Positions 1-5,325 of a stretch of DNA of 10,537 bases are shown one piece after another. The position numbers were made by a program, and so were the translations under genes. The stretch comes from Candidatus Yonathbacteria bacterium (GTDB taxonomy: Bacteria; Patescibacteriota; Minisyncoccia; Phycocordibacterales; UBA1550). The stretch lies in the NCBI GenBank assembly GCA_016201355.1, contig JACQCY010000020.1, forward strand, positions 1 to 10,537, written 5' to 3'. Position 1 is the stretch's first letter. Each line of letters begins with the position of its first letter. The notes under the pieces are model-generated. The model had not been told where the DNA came from. It did no database searches and worked only from the letters and a program-made list of their open reading frames with translations.

Positions 1-323
1 AATCATTTTTTGGTTGTGGATCAGTTGTTGTCAATAAACGATACGATAACCACAAAGAACATATCTATAGATATTGTGTTCGCAGATTGGAAGATTTGCA
101 AACAAAGATCATTCCTTTTTTTGAAAAGAATAATCTTCGAACCGCAAAGCATAATGATTTTATTTTCTGGAAAGATATAATCATAATGATGGCGCGTAAA
201 GAACATACAGATATGAACGGGTTAACAAAAATTGCGAAGCTTATTGAACAGATGAATCGCAGAAAACCTTCTCAATTTCTCGAATCCTCAGAAACCAAAC
301 GCCAAGTCCGCATATGTGGATAA
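1..323 (+). CDS. LAGLIDADG homing endonuclease, C-terminal part (intron-encoded, 5' truncated by window)
   Basis: The open frame enters from the left edge (codons start at base 3) and ends at TAA 321-323; no start codon is needed within the window. The readable protein begins SFFGCGSVVVNKRYDNH and continues through a DLQTKIIPFF segment to FWKDIIIMMARKEH and GLTKIAKLIEQMNRRK. This is the usual second half of single-chain LAGLIDADG_1 proteins found in organellar and bacterial rRNA introns: a DNA-binding beta sheet (GSV.....), then helices ending in a conserved K.........MN.R segment. The LAGLIDADG helices themselves are left of the window. In the family these enzymes cut an intronless copy of the host gene and drive intron homing. 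The last codons overlap the 3' core of the intron, including a possible P8 hairpin (307-320), so RNA structure and protein share sequence. Family assignment is confident; activity cannot be judged from a fragment. Confidence 0.85.
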   Translation, partial: SFFGCGSVVVNKRYDNHKEHIYRYCVRRLEDLQTKIIPFFEKNNLRTAKHNDFIFWKDIIIMMARKEHTDMNGLTKIAKLIEQMNRRKPSQFLESSETKRQVRICG

Positions 324-367
324 GATAGAGTTCAGGTTCTTGTAGCGATACAAGTGGAATACCTTAG
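1..367 (+). mobile_element. Group I intron in 23S rRNA near E. coli position 1931, 3' part
   Basis: Recognisable 23S sequence starts only at about 365-369 (TAGCGTAATTCCTTGTC, E. coli 1931-1947), and everything before it is intron. Visible 3' core parts: a segment at 289-303 resembling the R element of the second intron (1362-1376), a possible P8 hairpin TCCGC/GTGGA at 307-320, a J8/7-like AAGATA at 322-327, and a perfect 6-bp hairpin closed by a GCGA (GNRA) tetraloop at 339-354, fitting P9. The endonuclease stop codon falls in the J8/7-like stretch. Position 1931 is a known group I site with LAGLIDADG genes in Thermotoga and Simkania. The exact 3' splice site is not fixed: a terminal G is expected, and G367 or G369 are the candidates. 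The 5' end and most of the core lie outside the window. Confidence 0.75.
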
Positions 368-1033
368 CGTAATTCCTTGTCTGGTAAGTTCAGACGTGCA
401 CGAATGGCGTAATGACTGGGAAACTGTCTCGAGAAACAGCTCGGTGAAAATACAATACCGGTGAAGATGCCGGTTACCTGCAGTTAGACGAAAAGACCCC
501 AGAAGCTTTACTATAGCTTGACATTGAATATGTTTTGTACCTGCGTAGCATAGGTGGGAGGATTTGAAGGATTGTTTTCGGATGATCTGGATCCGTCAGT
601 GAAATACCACTCTTGTTTGGGGCATATTCTAATCTGTATGGATAAAAATGTACGGAAACAGTGTCTGGTAGGTAGTTTGAGTGGGGCGCTCTCCTCCTAA
701 AAAGTAACGGAGGAGTCTATTAAGGTCCTCTAGGCGCGAATGGAAACCGTGCCGATAGCGCAATGGCAAAAGAGGGCTTAACTGCAAGACATACAAGTCA
801 AGCAGATGCGAAAGCAGAGCATAGTGAACCGACGGCTTGCTTTAGACGCAGCCAAAGATTAACGGATAAAAGCTACTCTGGGGATAACAGGCTAGTTCCG
901 CCCAAGAGTTCATATCGACGGCGGAGTTCGGCACCTCGATGTCGGCTCATCTTATCCTGGAGGTGGAGAAGCTTCCAAGGGTTTGGCTGTTCGCCAATTA
1001 AAAAGATACGCGAGCTGGGTTCAAACCGTTCAG

Positions 1034-1130
1034 AAGTTATAAAGTTAAAAGTTTATAAAGTTTTTAAAGTGGATGCATTTGCATTTTCTTTATGAACTTT
1101 ATGAACTTTATGAACTTTTGACTTTTGATA
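1034..1130 (+). repeat. Palindromic AT-rich repeat, copy 1, in the P1 loop of the intron
   Basis: The left arm is built from GTTTATAAAG-type units (1034-1070), followed by a short centre with GGATGCATTTGCATTTTC, then a right arm of three CTTTATGAA units (about 1089-1117). The two arms are imperfectly complementary and would form a long hairpin in the RNA. Bases 1044-1100 match 1273-1329 with 5 differences in 57. It lies between the 5' splice site and the guide sequence, so it only lengthens the P1 loop. Confidence 0.8.
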
Positions 1131-1272
1131 GTTTGAACCCGGGGAAATAAGACTAAACTTATTAAAAAGACATCAATCACGGCGGCTCAATACAGTGATG
1201 TGTTGGGACAAGCTGACTAATTTCGGGAAAACCTTCACGAGAAATCGAATGGTAATTCCGAGGGAAGAGTTA

Positions 1273-1350
1273 GTTAAAAGTTCATAAAGTTTATAAAGTA
1301 GATGCATTTGTATTTTCTTTATAAACTTTCAACTTTATAACTTTATAAAC
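1273..1350 (+). repeat. Palindromic AT-rich repeat, copy 2, in the P6 loop of the intron
   Basis: This is the same element as copy 1: 57 aligned bases (1273-1329) with 5 differences, including the shared centre GATGCATTTG. The right arm (1318-1350) again carries CTTTATAAAC-type units complementary to the left arm. P6 strands TTAGTT and AACTAA enclose it exactly, so it sits as a peripheral extension of the ribozyme outside the core. Confidence 0.8.
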
Positions 1351-1564
1351 TAAATTGCCCGTAGAGACTAAATGTCAGCAATCTAGGTTTTATAGAATTT
1401 AACTAAAAACTAATGACTATAAACTAAAGACTAGATCATGCTATAGTCCGATCCCTCTTGAAAAAGAGGTTCTCGCGGTTTGGAGATCAGAGCGAGATGT
1501 AAAACACTAATGCGTGAGACAGGTTGGTCTCCTATCTACTGCAGGCGTTGATTTTTGAGGGGAT

Positions 1565-1595
<31 letters not shown>

Positions 1596-1865
1596 TGACC
1601 TCTGGTGTGGCTGTTGTCCTGCCAAGGGCATTGCAGCGTAGCTATGTCGGGAATGGATAACCTCTGAAAGCATCTAAGAGGGAAGCCAACCCCAAGATCA
1701 GAAATCGTTTGAGGCCCGTAAGAGATGATTACGTTGATAGGCTCTAGGTGTACGGCGCGCAAGCGCTTCAGCCGAGGAGTACTAATACGCCGATTCCTGT
1801 TGGGAATTTGAGAATCACAATCATTATTTGCTTTTTTACCTGAAAATAGAATTATATTGAATATT

Positions 1866-1984
1866 TAGTTCTGGTGGTTTATCGAAGAGGTCACACCTGA
1901 TCTCATTCCGAACTCAGCAGTTAAGCTCTTTTGAGGCGATGATACTCTCTTTATTGAGGGAAAAGTAGCTAGCCGCCGGAACTA
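1866..1984 (+). rRNA. rrf: 5S rRNA
   Basis: The conserved segments are all present: CACACCTGATCTCATTCCGAACTCAGCAGTTAAGCTC (loops B and C) and GGCGATGATACT, followed by AAAGTAGCTAGCCGCCGG. The 5' strand TTAGTTCTGGTGG pairs with the 3' strand CCGCCGGAACTAA to form helix I, which sets the ends within one or two bases at about 119 nt. The gene starts about 60 nt after 23S with no tRNA between them, so it is the tail of the same rRNA transcript. Confidence 0.93.
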
Positions 1985-2061
1985 AGTATTTAATCCTTCA
2001 AAATTTATACGCGAATGTATATCTCCGTAGGCGTTCGCTGTTTTTTGCGCGCATTCTCTGC

Positions 2062-2067
2062 TATTAT
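2062..2067 (+). promoter_or_regulatory. -10 box (TATTAT) just upstream of the 2075 start codon
   Basis: TATTAT at 2062-2067 would place transcription start at about 2074, directly at ATG 2075-2077. No Shine-Dalgarno sequence lies upstream of that ATG. This favours the ATG at 2075 over the in-frame ATGs at 2015 and 2066 and implies a leaderless mRNA. A -35 box is not clear (CTGTTT at 2038-2043, 18-nt spacer, is the best candidate). Confidence 0.45.
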
Positions 2068-2074
2068 GCGGTGT

Positions 2075-2857
2075 ATGGAATGGGCTCAAAGAAGAAAGAT
2101 TTATTACACGCTCGTTTTTAGTGTGGGTATTATTTCTATGGTCACCTTGTTTACCTATCTCGCTTTCCACAAGACACCAACATGTTTTGATCAAAAACAA
2201 AATGGTGACGAAGCAGGGATTGATTGCGGAGGTCTTTGCACGCGCTATTGCGGAGCGCAGGTAAAACCCCTTCGTGTCATTTGGGCAAAGGCATTTTCAT
2301 TTGCGCCGGGACACTACGATGTGGGGGCGTATATAGAAAATCCAAATATCAATGCGGGGATATTGGGGGCGAGATATATGGTGCGTATTTTTGGCGAGGG
2401 GAGTGAAGTCCTCTCTGAAAGAAGTGGGGTGATAGATATTGCCCCTAGCGCTTTTGTACTTGTCTTTGAGGGTAATGTTAACCTTCAAGCAGTACCATCG
2501 GTCGTTCAAATTGAATTTAATAAAGGAGATCAAGAGCGCTGGGTAAAAGCTCACCCTTCAGGCACTGTTGTCCTTACAAAGAACCAAAGCTTAAAGAATA
2601 TAGACACAAAACCTCGCCTCGAGGTAACGCTCTTCAACACCGACCTTGTGGACAGTGCTCCACAGATTGTTCTCGGGGCGATTGTCTACGATTCTACAAA
2701 CCAGCCGGTGGCAATTTCGCGCACTTTTATCGATGCAATAGGGAAAGGCAGTGAATACCAGACGGTATTTACTTGGCCAAATCCTTTTCCGAGCGCACTT
2801 CCGGGAGAAAAATTTATCACAAGAGTCGTCATTATGCAATCGGCTGTGTTTGAGTAG
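2075..2857 (+). CDS. Single-pass membrane protein with Cys-rich QNGDEAGIDCGG motif, function unknown
   Basis: The protein has 260 residues from ATG 2075. It has a short basic N-terminus (MEWAQRRK), one membrane segment (about residues 10-31), and then an extracytoplasmic part. Just outside the membrane is a compact motif with Cys 37, 51, 55 and 59 (TCFDQKQNGDEAGIDCGGLC, then C59). Motifs of the form C-D-QN-E-G-DCGG-C recur in secreted and surface proteins, and I associate this membrane-anchored architecture with Parcubacteria hypothetical proteins. The remaining ~200 residues are beta-rich with repeated VxVxxxN patterns and may be one or two Ig-like folds. No catalytic motif is visible. Upstream starts at 2015 and 2066 exist but overlap the likely promoter. 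It lies between the rRNA operon and a rodA-type gene on the same strand, 104 bp from the latter, which suggests an envelope role by position only. The coding call is confident; the function is not known. Confidence 0.85.
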   Translation: MEWAQRRKIYYTLVFSVGIISMVTLFTYLAFHKTPTCFDQKQNGDEAGIDCGGLCTRYCGAQVKPLRVIWAKAFSFAPGHYDVGAYIENPNINAGILGARYMVRIFGEGSEVLSERSGVIDIAPSAFVLVFEGNVNLQAVPSVVQIEFNKGDQERWVKAHPSGTVVLTKNQSLKNIDTKPRLEVTLFNTDLVDSAPQIVLGAIVYDSTNQPVAISRTFIDAIGKGSEYQTVFTWPNPFPSALPGEKFITRVVIMQSAVFE

Positions 2858-2947
2858 TAAATAGAAGCTAGAAAGTAGTAAATAGTAAGTAGAAAGTAGA
2901 AGGGAGGAGAAGAAACAGAATTTTTGAATTTATTCTACTTACTATTT
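2855..2947 (+). repeat. Intergenic tandem and inverted repeat (AGTAGTAAATAG type)
   Basis: TAGTAAATAG occurs at 2855-2864 (containing the stop codon of the preceding gene) and again at 2876-2885. A 15-bp perfect inverted repeat follows: AAATAGTAAGTAGAA at 2880-2894 against TTCTACTTACTATTT at 2933-2947, with a 38-nt purine-rich loop (AGTAGAAGGGAGGAGAAG...). It could fold as a hairpin between the two genes and might attenuate or end transcription, but the long loop is not that of a typical intrinsic terminator. Confidence 0.7.
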
Positions 2948-2961
2948 TCTGTCATTATCAT

Positions 2962-4107
2962 ATGGAATTTTTTACTTTTCTCAAAAAATTATTTCCCCGC
3001 AAGGCGTCTTTTGATGTTACACTTTTGTCGGCGGTCTTTGCTATCGTGGTATTTGGACTCATTACGATGAACACTTTTTCCAAAAGCAATCCTTTTTTTG
3101 AGAAACAGATCATTTCCTTGTTCGTCTCAGTCATTGGATTTTTTATTGCGACAAAAATAGATACGGATATGTTTAAGCGGACGAATATCCTCGCATTTCT
3201 TTTTGTTTTTTTCTGCGCGGTTCTCGCCATCATTTTTGGTATTGGACATACCGCAAAAGGAGCTCAAAGCTGGTTAAAATTTGGTTCTTTTGCGTTTCAG
3301 CCGGCGGATATTATGAAGCTCCTTCTTGTTCTGGTGTTGGCAAAATATTTTTCCCGTCGCCATATTGAGATTGCGCATTTTAGGCATATTATTATTTCGG
3401 GAATCTACGCATTCATCCCGTTTATCCTGATTCTTTTTCAGCCGGATTTTGGTTCAGCAATGATCATATTTTTGATCTGGTTGGGAATGATTTTTGTTTC
3501 CGGCATATCAAAAAAGCACATTGCGTTTGTATTCTTAATCGGAGTAATTGCCTTTGGTGGATTGTGGGTCGGTGTTTTGAAGCCGTATCAAAAAGCGCGT
3601 ATCCTTACCTTTGTTCATCCTCTCGCAGATATTAGGGGAGCGGGGTACAATGCATATCAGTCAACCATTGCAATAGGGTCAGGGAAAGTCTTCGGCAAGG
3701 GTGTTGGTTATGGCACACAGTCTCGTTTACGTTTTTTGCCGGAGTATCAGACAGACTTTATTTTTTCCGCATTTGCTGAAGAGTGGGGGCTGGTAGGCGC
3801 ATTTATTTTCTTTGCAATCTTTATGGTGATTATTGTACGGATATTGATGATTTCGATGGTTGGGATGGCTAATTTTGAGATGCTGTACGGACTCGGGGTT
3901 GCCATTTTTTTTATTGCTCACTTTGTGGTGAACATCGGTATGACCATAGGGCTCCTGCCAGTGACGGGAATCACCGTCCCTTTTATGAGCTTTGGCGGGT
4001 CGCACCTTTTAGTGGAATTTGTCGCGCTTGGTCTCTTGGTAAGTATGAAAAAAACTGCGCGCCCTACTCACCGCAATGCATTGAAAAATGAATTTTTAGG
4101 AGTGTGA
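2962..4107 (+). CDS. rodA: RodA/FtsW-family (SEDS) peptidoglycan glycosyltransferase
   Basis: The protein has 381 residues and about ten hydrophobic segments. SEDS proteins polymerise lipid II into glycan strands, working with a class B penicillin-binding protein; RodA serves elongation and FtsW division. Diagnostic stretches: GAQSWLKFGSFAFQPADIMKL (residues 100-120), FQPDFGSAM (159-167), AYQSTIAIGSGKVFGKGVG (231-249) running into GTQSRLRFLPEYQTDFIF (251-268), AEEWGLVG (272-279), and GLLPVTGITVPFMSFGGSHLL (330-350). D265 in QTDFIF falls in the extracellular loop holding the catalytic Asp of RodA. The FLPE-QTDFIF and PFMSFGGS wording is closer to RodA than to FtsW, so I use that symbol with some reserve. 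The length is typical. No partner PBP2 or mreBCD gene is in the window. It converges on the - strand glycosyltransferase with 22 bp between the stops and no evident terminator hairpin. Confidence 0.93.
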   Translation: MEFFTFLKKLFPRKASFDVTLLSAVFAIVVFGLITMNTFSKSNPFFEKQIISLFVSVIGFFIATKIDTDMFKRTNILAFLFVFFCAVLAIIFGIGHTAKGAQSWLKFGSFAFQPADIMKLLLVLVLAKYFSRRHIEIAHFRHIIISGIYAFIPFILILFQPDFGSAMIIFLIWLGMIFVSGISKKHIAFVFLIGVIAFGGLWVGVLKPYQKARILTFVHPLADIRGAGYNAYQSTIAIGSGKVFGKGVGYGTQSRLRFLPEYQTDFIFSAFAEEWGLVGAFIFFAIFMVIIVRILMISMVGMANFEMLYGLGVAIFFIAHFVVNIGMTIGLLPVTGITVPFMSFGGSHLLVEFVALGLLVSMKKTARPTHRNALKNEFLGV

Positions 4108-4129
4108 TGTTCTCTCGCTATTTCATTCT

Positions 4130-5171
4130 TTACTTATTTTTATAAAGGGTGATAGTTTCGGCAACCATGCGATCAATGGTAAAATTATTTATAACAGTAT
4201 TGTTAAGTATTCTACCAAAATTATTTCTTTGCTCAGGATTTTCCATCATCTGTTCAATTGTATGAAAAAGAGCTTCGTTGTTGCGGGGAGGGATAAGAAG
4301 TCCCCCCTTTTCATCCTCAATGATTTCAGGGATTCCTCCGACAGCAGTTGCCACAACAGGAAGTCCCGCAAGTCCTGCTTCGAGGAGGACATAACCAATA
4401 GCTTCTGTGGTGGAGGGGAGGACAAATAAGTCAAGCGCTTTCAAATAACGAGCTGCGTCTTTTACAAAGCCTGCCAAGAACACGCGATGATGGAGTTTGT
4501 GGCGCTCAATAAGGGCGGTTAGATGTTCCTTTTCTTGCCCGTCACCCAAAATAACATAATAAAGATTTTTGTTTTCGGGAACAAGTTTTGCAAATGCTTC
4601 TATTGCGTATGTTAATGACGGTGATCTTTTGTTGAGCTCCTACCCAGCGCATATTACGAGAAATACTATCCGATACGGCAATAGTTTTGTGGCAGAGAAG
4701 CACGGTAATCCAAGAGATTATTTTAATAAAGAAGCGCGCCATATAGGGGCGATCTTCATTAAATGCCCAGCCGTGCGCGGTGAAAATAATGGTAGGTGTC
4801 AGGTGGTAGGTTTTAGGTCTTAGGGAAATACAGCATAGTCGCGCGGCGAGAGCGCCGAGACCGCTTGCTTTTGCGCTGTTGAGATGAATGATGTTGGGGC
4901 GCTCGGCGCGAAAGATTCTCCAGAGTTCTACAAAACTTTTAAAATCCTTTAAAAGACTTACATCGCGTGTGAGGGAAAATATATTAATGACGTGTATGCC
5001 TTGCTCGCGAAGTTTATCGGTGAGGATACCCGCCCTACCAACGACAACCGCCACCTCGAATTTGTCTTTGGGGAGATTTGTCGCAAGGTCGTATACATAC
5101 TTTTGCGCCCCGCCGAAATTGGACTTTGTGATGACAAATAAAATCTTATTTTTACGAGAGTCTTTATCCAT
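4130..5171 (-). pseudogene. GT4-family glycosyltransferase broken by internal deletion and frameshift
   Basis: Two frames on the - strand together make one GT-B glycosyltransferase. The N-terminal part (from ATG 5171) has KILFVITKSNFGGAQKYVYDLA, the acceptor-side Rossmann domain, HGWAFNE and TIAVSDSISRNMRWVGAQQKITVI. The C-terminal part, in the +1 frame, reads LTYAIEAFAKLVPENKNLYYVILGDGQ, then the donor-site E-x7-E motif EAIGYVLLE and GLPVVATAVGGIPEII, to TAA at 4130. In the GT4 family about 40-45 residues lie between TVI(x)NGI and the GLxYAIEAF helix (domain linker and first strand of the donor domain); here they are missing at about 4605-4618, and the frame changes at the same point. This is therefore a deletion of a length not divisible by three, rather than a single-base error. 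An unusual insert (RPKTYHLTP) also interrupts the N-terminal domain. Unless it is an assembly fault, the enzyme should be inactive. Donor and acceptor cannot be predicted. AAGGAG lies 10 nt before the start. Confidence 0.85.
4791..4822 (-). repeat. CCTAAAACCTA-type repeat inside the glycosyltransferase pseudogene
   Basis: Read on the - strand, this stretch is AGACCTAAAACCTACCACCT followed by GACACCTACC, built of CCTAAAACCT/ACCACCT units. It codes for the out-of-character residues LRPKTYHLTPT between AARLC and IIFTAHG, where family members pass directly from the Ala-rich helix to the beta strand. Similar wording (AAAACCTAACACCTAAAATT) fills the secD-secF junction at 9372-9391, so the segment resembles an intergenic repeat that entered a coding sequence in frame. 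Confidence 0.5.
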
Positions 5172-5303
5172 ATTCTATATTCTCCTTGAATTACGAAAAG
5201 TTTTTTGTATTGTTTTTGCGGGGCTGGGAATGGTCTGGCAAGCAAAAACAATACAAAAAACTTTTCGTAATTTAAGGATATTCCATATTCTACATTCTAC
5301 CTT
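5168..5303. repeat. 36-bp inverted repeat flanked by ~20-bp direct repeats, between divergent genes
   Basis: The left arm at 5184-5219 and the right arm at 5242-5277 are complementary over 36 bp with one mismatch (core ACGAAAAGTTTTTTGTATTG against its complement), with a 22-nt GC-rich centre GGGGCTGGGAATGGTCTG. Flanking it are direct copies of CCATATTCTAYATTCTCCTT, at 5168-5187 and 5283-5303 (one substitution, one inserted base). The left copy contains the start codon of the - strand glycosyltransferase. The layout is that of a small non-autonomous insertion (MITE-like) with duplicated flank, although a ~20-bp duplication is long for known transposons. It lies upstream of both divergent genes, so it is not an end-of-gene terminator. 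Confidence 0.75.
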
Positions 5304-5309
5304 AAATAT

Positions 5310-5317
5310 GCTAATAT
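5310..5317 (+). promoter_or_regulatory. Extended -10 promoter (TG-C-TAATAT) for the glycosylphosphotransferase gene
   Basis: TAATAT at 5312-5317 is preceded by a TG one base upstream (bases 5309-5310), the extended -10 form that can work without a -35 box. The predicted transcription start is at about 5324, two bases before ATG 5326, which supports that ATG and a nearly leaderless mRNA. Confidence 0.45.
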
Positions 5318-5325
5318 GGGGAGAA

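Larger units (their letters stand above)
1030..1512 (+). ncRNA. Group I intron (ORF-less ribozyme) in 23S rRNA at the E. coli 2593 site
   Basis: This is a 483-nt insertion between exon ends ...CCGT (1029) and CGTGA (1513), equivalent to E. coli 2593/2594, the classical site of the Chlamydomonas chloroplast (I-CreI) intron. The group I core can be drawn by eye. The guide TCACG-GCGG (1177-1185) pairs with exon 2 CGTGA (P10) and exon 1 CCGT (P1, ending in the required U-G pair). The P-type element AATTTCGGGAAA is at 1219-1230. P3 is GCTGAC 1212-1217 with GTCAGC 1374-1379. P4 is TCGGGAA/TTCCGA. P5 has a GAAA loop at 1241-1244. P6 is TTAGTT 1270-1275 with AACTAA 1348-1353. P7 is GACTA 1366-1370 with TAGTC 1444-1448. 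P8 is ATCTAG 1381-1386 with CTAGAT 1431-1436. P9 is CCTCTT-GAAA-AAGAGG 1454-1469. A further stem is TCTCGC/GCGAGA 1471-1497. The terminal G is G1512. No endonuclease gene is present, so it would rely on self-splicing and cannot home by itself. Two copies of one repeat expand the P1 and P6 loops. Confidence 0.92.

Noticed and set aside
763..1095. 110-codon open frame on +
   Set aside because: It lies inside 23S rRNA (2450 and 2500 regions) and runs into the intron; no protein family resemblance.
1800..1866. tRNA gene between 23S and 5S
   Set aside because: The ~60-nt spacer is AT-rich, with no cloverleaf or T-loop consensus.
2015..2074. Longer start for the Cys-motif membrane protein
   Set aside because: The extra residues (MYISVGVRCFLRAF...) cover the probable promoter and follow right after 5S; ATG 2075 gives a normal N-terminal anchor.
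4108..4129. Terminator between the convergent rodA-like and glycosyltransferase genes
   Set aside because: Only 22 bp, with no inverted repeat visible.
5184..5277. Inverted repeat as a bidirectional terminator
   Set aside because: It lies upstream of both flanking genes, which point away from it, so there is no transcript end for it to serve.
4888..5325. N-terminal extension of the glycosylphosphotransferase frame
   Set aside because: It is antisense to the glycosyltransferase and crosses the inverted repeat; the family N-terminus and the promoter both fit ATG 5326.
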